This document shows, in pieces, positions 1 to 5,219 of a stretch of DNA of 5,219 bases. The first letter of the stretch is position 1. The number at the start of each line of letters is the position of its first letter. The DNA is taken from positions 1 to 5,219 of the forward strand of contig JAAYFX010000133.1 of assembly GCA_012728025.1 (NCBI GenBank). The letters run 5' to 3'. The translations under genes were made by a program, and so were the position numbers. The notes below the pieces were generated by a model. It saw only the letters and a program-made list of their open reading frames with translations, was not told the origin of the DNA and ran no database searches. This DNA comes from Clostridiales bacterium. Lineage in GTDB: Bacteria; Bacillota; Clostridia; Oscillospirales; Oscillospiraceae.

Positions 1-1484
1 AACATATTCAAATGAAACATGAAGTTATATGAGTTATCCGCCGTAATAAGCTGCTGGATATGAAGTGCAAGCTCGGCACGTTTAGCAGAGTCAAACTCCA
101 CAGCAAGCTGATTTAAAAGCTCCTGTACTTCGGGGTTATCATACTTGCCGTAGTTCATGTTGCCCTCGACTCCGGCAATGCTGTTGAGATATGACTGGGG
201 GTCACCGGTGGGTGTGGTGACACAGGCATAGGCGCAAATGTCAAAATCCCCCGCATCAAGAACCGGCTCTACGGAATCAAACTGCTCATAGCCCACCTCG
301 ATGCCAATGTCCTGCAAGGCGGACTGAAGTGCCTGTGCAGACTGGGGAAGTCCTGTGCGGCCATAGGTTACAAGGCGGATGGACACCTTCTTTCCGTCCT
401 TTTCCAAAAAACCATCTCCATCTGTGTCGACAAATCCGCTTTCGGCAAGCAGGGTCTTCGCTCCCTCGGGGTCAAATTCCGGAACCTCGGTCATTTTGCT
501 GTCGTCACCATAGCTTAAAGCAGAGGGGAAGGCTGTTTTTGTGGCTGTGCCGGCTCCGTTAATAAGAACTGTGCCATAAGCTTCCTTATCCACCATCATA
601 CAAAGGGCCTTGCGGAAGTTTTCATCGTTCATATATTCATGCTGAAGGTTAAAAAAGAGCATATATACTCTGGCAGTGGCAGCCTGAGTAATTTCAAATT
701 CTGGGTCGTTTGCAAAGGTATCCAAAGTATCATAGGACACACCATAAGCGGCATCAAGCTCGCCGTTTTGCATTGCCATGGCAAGGGTGTCAACATCAGA
801 AATGCCCTTGATGGTCACGCTTTTGGCAGCAGGAGTACCGCCCCAATATTCCTCGAAAGGCTCAAGGTAAGCAGAAACCTCATCAACATATTTCTTCATC
901 ACATATGGGCCTGTGCCAACGGGATAAGAGTTGTTATCCACCTCGGCGGCAGTGTCGATTATACAGGCATAGGGGTCGCAAAGGGCGTTTAACAGTGTGG
1001 GGTTCGGCTCTTTTGTTGTTATGGAGACGACATTTCCATCAGCAGTAATTGAGGCAACATTAAGCTGGGCTGCCGCTCTCTCGTTCATATCAACAAGGCG
1101 CTCTAGCTCGGCTTTTACAGCAGGGCCGTCCATGGGATTGCCGTTATGAAACTTAACGTTCTCCCGCAATGTCAAAGTCCATGTGAGCTGGTCATCGGAA
1201 AGACTGTAATCACTTGCAAGCCAAGGAGTCACAGCAAGCTTGTCGTCAAGGACAAAAAGTGTTTCGCCAACACCATAGCGAATGGTGCCCCAGCCGTTAT
1301 AGCCTTCGGCGGGGTCAATTTTTGTAAAGTTATAAACCCCAAAAACGAAGTCTTGCAGAGATGTTTCCCCTTCCGCCTGTGTTTCATTTTCGGGAGCGGG
1401 AGTTTCCTCGGGCTTTGCTGTACAGCCTGTAAATATGGCAAACAGCATAAGAACCGAAAGAATAACAGAGATGGTTTTTTTCAT
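1..1484 (-). CDS. ABC transporter family 5 solute-binding lipoprotein (nickel/peptide type), 3' end cut by window
   Basis: Extracytoplasmic binding protein that would capture the substrate and deliver it to the two permeases encoded just upstream. I translated 494 residues from the ATG at 1484; the frame stays open to the window edge. Residues 1-20 form a lipoprotein signal (KK, hydrophobic core, then FTGC with the lipid-modified Cys at 21), followed by a Pro/Glu-rich linker to about 41. Family 5 (SBP_bac_5) landmarks: LRENVKFHNG at 106-115, VGTGPY at 189-194, NDENFRKALCMMVDKE at 286-301, and an Asp-rich DTDGDGF turn at 353-359 common in this family. The stretch GTATKTAFPSALSYG (312-326) resembles the NikA/CntA group more than dipeptide-binding proteins, so a metal or metal-ligand substrate is favoured, from remembered family patterns only. 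Compared with the usual length of about 520-540 residues, roughly 30-40 C-terminal residues are missing. The start lies 1 bp after the upstream stop, and its RBS (AAAGGGA) overlaps the last codons of that gene. Confidence 0.93.
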   Translation of the reverse strand, partial: MKKTISVILSVLMLFAIFTGCTAKPEETPAPENETQAEGETSLQDFVFGVYNFTKIDPAEGYNGWGTIRYGVGETLFVLDDKLAVTPWLASDYSLSDDQLTWTLTLRENVKFHNGNPMDGPAVKAELERLVDMNERAAAQLNVASITADGNVVSITTKEPNPTLLNALCDPYACIIDTAAEVDNNSYPVGTGPYVMKKYVDEVSAYLEPFEEYWGGTPAAKSVTIKGISDVDTLAMAMQNGELDAAYGVSYDTLDTFANDPEFEITQAATARVYMLFFNLQHEYMNDENFRKALCMMVDKEAYGTVLINGAGTATKTAFPSALSYGDDSKMTEVPEFDPEGAKTLLAESGFVDTDGDGFLEKDGKKVSIRLVTYGRTGLPQSAQALQSALQDIGIEVGYEQFDSVEPVLDAGDFDICAYACVTTPTGDPQSYLNSIAGVEGNMNYGKYDNPEVQELLNQLAVEFDSAKRAELALHIQQLITADNSYNFMFHLNM

Positions 1485-1485
1485 T

Positions 1486-2358
1486 TTAAAAGTTCCCTTT
1501 CTTTGTTGGTATTACTTTTGAAAATATATTTCTGGAGTCCAGCGGGTCCAAAACATCTCGCACACTGTCCCCCATAAGGTTAAATAAAACAGAGCTTACA
1601 AAAATGGCAAGACTGGGATAAAGAACTATCCATGGGGCCTTTTGCATAAGTCCTCGCCCGTCGGATAGCATACTTCCCCATTCCGCCGCCGGAGCCTGAG
1701 CACCAAGACCAAGGAACGAAAGCCCCGCCAAGGAAAGCATTGCTCCGCCGATACTTAAAGATGCCGTTACAATAACGGGACGCAGGGCATTTGGAAGAAT
1801 ATGCTTCATCATTATGCTATTACTGCTTTGACCGTTGAGTCTTGCGGCTAAAACGAAATTTTCCTGCCGCAATGACAAAACATAGCTTCTTGAAAGCCTT
1901 GCATACTGGCACCAACCGGTTGCAACCAGCGCAATTATTGCGTTATTTAAGCCCTTGCCCAACATTCCAGCAACAGCCAAGGCCAAAACCATTCCGGGGA
2001 AGGCAAGAAACACATCCACCACTCTCATCATAAAAGCATCAAGCCCACCGCCGAAGTATCCGCAGATTACACCTACGGCACAGCCCACAACAAGGGACAA
2101 GACCACAATTAGCAAAGCGGAGAAAACAGTTGTTGCCGCACCGGATAGCACTCGGGACAGTACACAGCGCCCCAGCGCATCCGTTCCCCATGGAAACTTC
2201 TCGCTTGGAGCCTGCTTTGCGCTTAGAAGCTCGGCACGGTTGGGGTCGTTGGGCATAAAATGCGGAGCTATGGCGCAAAAAATACACAGGGCCGCCACAA
2301 TAAATAACATTATAATAAGCCGCACTTTTGCGGCATTTGCTTTCCTTGCCATTTTCAC
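1486..2358 (-). CDS. ABC transporter permease, NikC/DppC/OppC type
   Basis: Second inner-membrane subunit of the nickel/oligopeptide-type importer; it would pair with the NikB-like protein to form the translocation channel. The 290 residues fit the usual family length. An N-terminal membrane segment (about 13-33) is followed by the typical extracytoplasmic PNDPN and FPWGTDALGRCVLSRVLSGA (55-74) elements of this subfamily, then a binding-protein-dependent transport core with hydrophobic segments near 77-101, 114-133, 138-148, 200-219 and 244-262. The ATPase-contacting EAA loop is at 167-191 (NFVLAARLNG followed by HILPNAL); the usual Ala-Leu before Gly is Leu-Asn here. The frame can start at GTG 2358, overlapping the upstream TGA by 4 bp, or at ATG 2352, which lies 2 bp after that stop. 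A GGGGGTGA ribosome binding site (2368-2361) is a little close to the first and a little far from the second, so the start is undecided. Metal versus peptide specificity cannot be told from this subunit. Confidence 0.95.
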   Translation of the reverse strand: MKMARKANAAKVRLIIMLFIVAALCIFCAIAPHFMPNDPNRAELLSAKQAPSEKFPWGTDALGRCVLSRVLSGAATTVFSALLIVVLSLVVGCAVGVICGYFGGGLDAFMMRVVDVFLAFPGMVLALAVAGMLGKGLNNAIIALVATGWCQYARLSRSYVLSLRQENFVLAARLNGQSSNSIMMKHILPNALRPVIVTASLSIGGAMLSLAGLSFLGLGAQAPAAEWGSMLSDGRGLMQKAPWIVLYPSLAIFVSSVLFNLMGDSVRDVLDPLDSRNIFSKVIPTKKGNF

Positions 2359-3329
2359 TTCACCCCCAAGCCCTGCCGCATACGTGGGTCAAGAAAATAA
2401 TAGGAAATATCTGCAAGTAAGTTTATAAGCACATATATAAGAGACATCCAAACAACAAAAGCCTGTATCATAGGATAGTCACGCATTATTATTGCGTCCA
2501 TGACCATATAGCCCACGCCCCGCCAAGAAAAAATGCATTCCACCGCCGCTGTACCGCCTAAAAGTGAGCCTATGGAAAGAGCCAAAAGTGTAATTATTGT
2601 CAGCATGGCGTTTAGCAAAACATCCCTAAACAGCACTGTTCGTGTGGGAATACCACGAGAGACTGCACCGTCCACATAGCTTTTTCCAAGCTGCTCCAAA
2701 ACGGCGGCACGAACCTGACGGATGTATTTTCCCGTCATGGGTATGGCCAGAGCCAGCGTGGGAAGTATAAGTCCTTTAAGTGTACCCGCCGCTAGAACCG
2801 GCAGCCATTTTAGCTTAAGGGCAATAAAATACATAAGCAGTAAGGATAGCAAAAAGCTGGGCATGGCGTTTCCCAGAAAGCCTAAAAATCGGATAATATA
2901 GTCACTGGCACGATTCTGCCTAACGGCAGTTAAAATCCCTAGTGGAATTGAAAATGCAATTGTCACCGTCACCGAAGTAAGTGTGAGTATAAGGGTTTTT
3001 GGAAGTGCGGCCTTGAGGGCAGAAGAAATAACTGTTCCATCAATAAGGGATACCCCCATGTCCCCTTGTATAAATCGCCAAAGCCATGTGAAGTATTGCA
3101 CCAAAAAGGGCTTGTCCAGCCCTGCTTTAACCTTCATAGCTTCAACAACATCATCAGAAACCGGTATGCCCTGTGCCTGAAGCAGCATTTCCACTGGGTC
3201 TGCGGGAGAAATGAACATCAGGGCATAAGTGAGAAAGGTTACTCCCAAAAGCACGGGAATAAGGCTTAAAACCCTTTTAAATATGTACCGTGCCATAGGG
3301 TGCGTTTTCTTTACTTTTCCCCCGTCCAT
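2355..3329 (-). CDS. ABC transporter permease, NikB/DppB/OppB type
   Basis: First inner-membrane subunit of the importer. At 324 residues it matches NikB/DppB proteins. The first membrane segment (about 18-40, in the frequent ARYIFKRVLSLIPVLLGV context) leads to the extracytoplasmic region SPADPVEMLL and GDMGVSLIDG (89-98). The transport core has hydrophobic segments near 111-137, 150-172, 185-199, 238-262 and 288-313. The EAA loop DGAVSRGIPTRTVLFRDVLL (220-239) contacts the ATPase. The C-terminal FSWRGVGYMVMDAI (267-280), RDYP (283-286) and the closing LDPRMR (313-318) are hallmark NikB/DppB signatures. ATG 3329 is chosen because GGGGGGAGAG lies immediately before it; an internal ATG at 3296 (MARYIF) fits the family N-terminus but has no ribosome binding site. 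It begins 30 bp after the methyltransferase stop, with no terminator between, and overlaps the NikC-like gene by 4 bp, indicating cotranscription and probably translational coupling. Confidence 0.95.
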   Translation of the reverse strand: MDGGKVKKTHPMARYIFKRVLSLIPVLLGVTFLTYALMFISPADPVEMLLQAQGIPVSDDVVEAMKVKAGLDKPFLVQYFTWLWRFIQGDMGVSLIDGTVISSALKAALPKTLILTLTSVTVTIAFSIPLGILTAVRQNRASDYIIRFLGFLGNAMPSFLLSLLLMYFIALKLKWLPVLAAGTLKGLILPTLALAIPMTGKYIRQVRAAVLEQLGKSYVDGAVSRGIPTRTVLFRDVLLNAMLTIITLLALSIGSLLGGTAAVECIFSWRGVGYMVMDAIIMRDYPMIQAFVVWMSLIYVLINLLADISYYFLDPRMRQGLGVK

Positions 3330-3359
3330 GCTCTCCCCCCTTTTTATGCCCTTGGCTTA

Positions 3360-4868
3360 TTACTTCGGCTTTCGTGCAGAAATCATAAACATTGGCATTG
3401 CGCCGTAAAGCAGCTTTTCCTTATCATCCCAAAGTCCATCAATAATATCCCGCTCATAAGAAATATCTTCAAAGCCCGCCTGCCGCAGCAGCGGCACATC
3501 CCAGTCCGGCCGCTTAACAGTGCCAAGGCGATGCCACGATAGCGCCTCGCAATCTTTAACCTCTTGCTCACCGCCGGAGAAGTTGCTGCCATAGACCTTG
3601 AAGCATTCTTCCTCACGATGGAAAAAATCTTTTCTAATATGTGCGTCTGTGTGCATAAGATGCCAGTTTGCATCAAAGATAAGCAGAACTCCGTCAGGGC
3701 GAAGAACTCTCTGCCACTGGGAATATACCTGCTCGTGGTTGAGGATGGCATGGGTTACATTTCTGCTGATTACCAAATCAAAGGAGTTATCCGCAAAGGG
3801 AAGCGCATGGCAGTCTCCCTGCATGAATATGGGTGAAACTCCAAACTTCTTTGCGTTTCCACAGGCGTGATTTAACATACCTTCCGCTCCGTCAAGGCCG
3901 ATAAGCCTGTGTCCCGCCTGAGATAGAAGAATTGAAAAAAAGCCAGGGCCGCAACCAGCATCAAGAATATCCATGCTCTTTTTCTTCGGGGCATTTTCAA
4001 GAATTTTCTTTGTCCAAGCCTCGGCACGAAAGCTTGAAAGCTCGTCATTTATTATTTTGCAGTAGTTATCCGAAACTTTTGTCCACTTCTCGTTTATTCT
4101 GCGCTGTTCTTCCTCGGGAGAAAACTTCGGTGCCCCTGAGGGCTTTTCGGCCGATAGATAAAAATCTGAGATAATTGCCTTATCCTCACCGGTTTCGGGA
4201 ACAGTAACATGGTTGTGTTTAACATCAACGGCAATCTGAACCATGCCAAGCTCCAGAAGCTTATCAATGTCCCATTTAGGACGCAGTACTCTGGACAAGG
4301 GCAAATCTCTCGCAATTTCGTTTATAGGTGTGGGGTCAACGCCATGGGTGTGGTTGTTGCTTGTTGCCTCACGCACAAGCCTGCTATGCATATAATCATT
4401 GTCAAAATAAAAAAGATAGTGGTTTGCATCGGCAATAAAAAGCTTTCCTCCGGACTTTAATACCCGCAGCCATTCCCTGTACGCCTGCTCCGGCTGCTCA
4501 AGGTTCCAGACAAGGTTTCTTGAAACAATATAGTCAAAGCTATTGTCGGCAAAGGGCAGCTTTTGTGCATCTCCCTGCTGCACCTTAACCTCCACTCCCA
4601 TTTCCGCAAAGTTCTCCTGAGCCTGAGAAAGCATACCTTCAGAGTAGTCAAAAGCTGTCACCTTATGCCCCATCTGGGCTAGAAGTATTGAAAAAAATCC
4701 GGGGCCGCAGCCAATGTCCAGACAGCTAAGCCCCTGCCCCGCCGGTGCACAGGTTTTAAGAAGATTTGAAAAGAAGCTGTATTCCTCCCCCTCAAGCTGT
4801 TCGTGTATAGTCATGGAATAACCCTGCGCTCGGGTGTCCCAGTATGTGCCAATCTGCTGTAAGTACAT
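3360..4868 (-). CDS. Tandem double-domain class I SAM-dependent methyltransferase
   Basis: Predicted cytoplasmic enzyme transferring methyl groups from S-adenosylmethionine; the acceptor is unknown. The 502 residues comprise two complete copies of a roughly 250-residue Methyltransf_11/UbiE-like unit, offset by 252 residues. Paired landmarks: W10/W262 in the N-terminal helix; motif I LDIGCGPGFFSILL (50-63) and LDAGCGPGFFSILL (302-315); the acidic motif II residue D74 and D326, each followed by x-x-EGML; GD at 99-100 and 351-352; LPFADNSFD at 104-112 and 356-364; SRN at 116-118 and 368-370; RVLKSGG and RVLRPDG; DAN at 147-149 and 399-401; and a tail motif RPKWD (196-200) and RPDWD (453-457). 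Both SAM pockets look intact. Single-unit proteins are about half this length, so this is an internal duplication and fusion. ATG 4868 follows an ideal GGAGG with a 7-base gap. The gene leads the importer operon, suggesting that it makes or modifies the transported ligand (inference). Quinone- or sterol-type substrates are possible by family but not supported by context. Confidence 0.92.
   Translation of the reverse strand: MYLQQIGTYWDTRAQGYSMTIHEQLEGEEYSFFSNLLKTCAPAGQGLSCLDIGCGPGFFSILLAQMGHKVTAFDYSEGMLSQAQENFAEMGVEVKVQQGDAQKLPFADNSFDYIVSRNLVWNLEQPEQAYREWLRVLKSGGKLFIADANHYLFYFDNDYMHSRLVREATSNNHTHGVDPTPINEIARDLPLSRVLRPKWDIDKLLELGMVQIAVDVKHNHVTVPETGEDKAIISDFYLSAEKPSGAPKFSPEEEQRRINEKWTKVSDNYCKIINDELSSFRAEAWTKKILENAPKKKSMDILDAGCGPGFFSILLSQAGHRLIGLDGAEGMLNHACGNAKKFGVSPIFMQGDCHALPFADNSFDLVISRNVTHAILNHEQVYSQWQRVLRPDGVLLIFDANWHLMHTDAHIRKDFFHREEECFKVYGSNFSGGEQEVKDCEALSWHRLGTVKRPDWDVPLLRQAGFEDISYERDIIDGLWDDKEKLLYGAMPMFMISARKPK
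3931..3955. repeat. Direct repeat copy 2 (motif I region of methyltransferase unit 2)
   Basis: Partner of the copy at 4687-4711, with only a few mismatches. The conservation can be explained by selection on the SAM-binding loop in both units rather than by a recent event, since flanking DNA is diverged. Confidence 0.75.
4687..4711. repeat. Direct repeat copy 1 (motif I region of methyltransferase unit 1)
   Basis: This stretch matches 3931-3955 at exactly 756 bp (252 codons) distance. Both read ATTGAAAAAAA, then a C-rich GGSCCGCA-like segment encoding GCGPGFFSI. It is the best conserved part of the internal gene duplication. The rest of the two units has diverged much more at the DNA level. 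Confidence 0.75.
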
Positions 4869-4934
4869 TTTTCTTCCTCCTTTGTTGCTTATATGAAAAT
4901 ATGTTAACCCCTGCTTTCAGGTGCTTTTTCATTT

Positions 4935-4973
4935 GCTTGTAAATTATATTATATAGCCTTTCCGGTCACAAGC
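4935..4973. promoter_or_regulatory. Possible operator: inverted GCTTGT / ACAAGC half-sites bracketing the promoter
   Basis: GCTTGT at 4935-4940 and ACAAGC at 4968-4973 are perfect 6-bp inverted repeats. They enclose the -35 box, the -10 box and the predicted start point, with half-site centres 33 bp apart, close to three helical turns. This could be a regulator site, but 6-bp arms at this distance may occur by chance. The arms do not match the E. coli NikR half-site (GTATGA) as I know it. Confidence 0.2.
4943..4971 (-). promoter_or_regulatory. Putative sigma-A-type promoter of the methyltransferase-importer operon
   Basis: On the minus strand, TTGTGA (4971-4966, 4 of 6 to the -35 consensus) is separated by 17 bp from a perfect TATAAT (4948-4943). 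A second TATAAT overlaps it 5 bp upstream. Transcription would begin near 4936, giving a leader of about 67 bases before the ATG at 4868. That leader contains a short CCTG/CAGG hairpin (4921-4910) of doubtful meaning and the GGAGG ribosome binding site (4880-4876). The -10 box overlaps the stop codon of the small upstream ORF, so that ORF and this promoter share sequence. The position directly before a compact operon supports the call; no experiment does. Confidence 0.6.
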
Positions 4974-5174
4974 CCCCAGGGGGGATACTATTTTCATTTT
5001 TCGACAAAAAACGCACCTACCATGTTGCCAGAATATATTGTCCTTCCTTTCTTTACCGGCAACCCACTCTCTTGTAAGTAATGCATAAATTATACAGGCT
5101 ATTTTATTGTAGTTTTTATCCCCACTGGAGGCTTGTTCGGCTACTTCCAATATATTAAACTTAATATATCGAAT
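4944..5174 (-). CDS. Possible small cysteine-containing protein of unknown function with ATT start
   Basis: I do not recognise this 76-residue ORF. A strong ribosome binding site, AAAAGGAGG (GGAGG at 5187-5183), is followed 8 bases later by ATT (5174), giving (Met)RYIKFNILEVAEQASS and onward. No ATG, GTG or TTG in any frame lies at a suitable distance; the next usable start is TTG 5150 (68 residues), which has no ribosome binding site. The protein is soluble-looking, with a helical first half, a charged middle (GKERKDN), and a C-terminal Cys-x2-Cys (residues 54 and 57) plus Cys 69, which could bind metal but is one ligand short of a standard zinc ribbon. It ends 75 bp before the methyltransferase gene, and its 3' end contains that operon's predicted promoter. 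It may be a real gene using AUU, a gene whose ATG mutated to ATT, a decayed remnant, or a chance ORF. Confidence 0.4.
   Translation of the reverse strand: MRYIKFNILEVAEQASSGDKNYNKIACIIYALLTREWVAGKERKDNIFWQHGRCVFCRKMKIVSPLGACDRKGYII
4973..4983. repeat. GC-only palindrome CCCCC-A-GGGGG beside the -35 box
   Basis: Five C, one A and six G residues (4973-4984) form a compact palindrome in otherwise AT-rich DNA, immediately upstream of the predicted -35 element. The one-base centre makes an RNA hairpin with all pairs impossible, so a protein-binding role or mere codon content of the overlapping small ORF (Ser-Pro-Leu-Gly) are the alternatives. Confidence 0.3.
5150..5169. repeat. AT-rich 20-bp palindrome (9-bp arms, 2-bp centre)
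   Basis: Arms ATATATTAA (5150-5158) and TTAATATAT (5161-5169) are perfect inverted repeats around AC. The site covers codons 2-9 of the possible small ORF, right after its ribosome binding site. It could be an operator for a dimeric repressor or, in RNA, a weak hairpin near the start codon. AT-rich palindromes also arise by chance in such leader DNA, but perfect 9-bp arms with a 2-bp centre are uncommon. Confidence 0.5.
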
Positions 5175-5193
5175 AGTTTTTTCCTCCTTTTCT

Positions 5194-5219
5194 AAAAAAA
5201 GAACCGCCTACTCCCTAGT
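5194..5219 (-). terminator. Possible 3' half of a terminator for a gene beyond the right edge
   Basis: Reading the minus strand from the window edge, a GC-containing stretch ending in GGCGGTTC is followed by seven T (5200-5194). This is how the descending arm and U-tract of an intrinsic terminator look. The matching ascending arm would lie beyond 5219 and cannot be seen, so the call is tentative. Confidence 0.25.

Noticed and set aside
352..364. EF-hand-like DTDGDG residues in the binding protein as evidence of calcium signalling
   Set aside because: Residues 353-358 of the protein (numbering in residues) are a frequent Asp-rich turn in family 5 binding proteins and do not indicate an EF-hand pair.
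639..992. 117-codon open frame on the plus strand
   Set aside because: Antisense shadow of the binding-protein gene with no recognisable domain.
1146..1577. 143-codon open frame on the plus strand
   Set aside because: Antisense to the start of the binding-protein gene and the end of the NikC-like gene. The opposite strand encodes a clear lipoprotein signal and a permease C-terminus.
1955..2428. 157-codon open frame on the plus strand
   Set aside because: It lies antisense to both permease genes, its Ser/Thr/Pro-rich translation shows no domain, and the minus-strand frames carry clear family signatures.
4795..4932. Short minus-strand frame starting at an ATG in the leader (MKKHLKAGVN...) and running into the methyltransferase gene
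   Set aside because: No ribosome binding site before its ATG, low-complexity composition, and it overlaps a gene with an ideal start. A leader peptide cannot be excluded, but nothing supports it.
4869..4936. A metal or SAM riboswitch in the operon leader
   Set aside because: The leader is only about 67 bases and shows just a 4-bp CCTG/CAGG hairpin. It lacks the length and helices needed for NiCo or SAM riboswitches.
1..5219. CRISPR array, tRNA, rRNA, insertion sequence or attachment site
   Set aside because: No regularly spaced repeats, no tRNA cloverleaf, no rRNA stretch, no transposase and no flanking terminal repeats were seen on either strand.

Overview
The window looks like a chromosomal piece from a Gram-positive anaerobe of the Clostridia type. 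This is inferred from strong GGAGG-type ribosome binding sites, a lipoprotein-type substrate-binding protein, moderate GC and tightly packed genes; no rRNA or marker gene confirms it. Everything coding reads on the minus strand, so the biological order runs from position 5219 down to 1.

Layout in transcription order: (1) 5219-4869 is a leader region. It holds a possible 76-residue cysteine-containing ORF (5174-4944) whose only well-placed start is ATT, a 20-bp AT-rich palindrome over its first codons, and a good sigma-A-type promoter (-35 TTGTGA, 17 bp, -10 TATAAT) overlapping its 3' end. (2) 4868-3360 encodes a 502-residue protein made of two complete, tandemly duplicated class I SAM-dependent methyltransferase units offset by 252 residues. 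(3) 3329-2355 and 2358-1486 encode the two membrane permeases of a NikBC/DppBC-type ABC importer, overlapping by 4 bp. (4) 1484 to the left edge encodes the family 5 solute-binding lipoprotein, missing its C-terminal end because the window stops.

Spacings of 30 bp, -4 bp and 1 bp indicate one operon: methyltransferase, permease B, permease C, binding protein. The two ATPase subunits (NikDE/OppDF type) that such a transporter needs are not in the window and may lie beyond position 1. The binding protein has features closer to nickel/metallophore-type (NikA/CntA-like) than to classical dipeptide-type proteins, so uptake of nickel or another metal, free or ligand-bound, is the favoured but unproven role.

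The most interesting point is the link between a double-headed small-molecule-type methyltransferase and a metal/peptide importer. The enzyme leads the operon, which suggests that it makes or modifies the imported ligand, or acts on what is imported. That is inference; the substrate cannot be read from the sequence.
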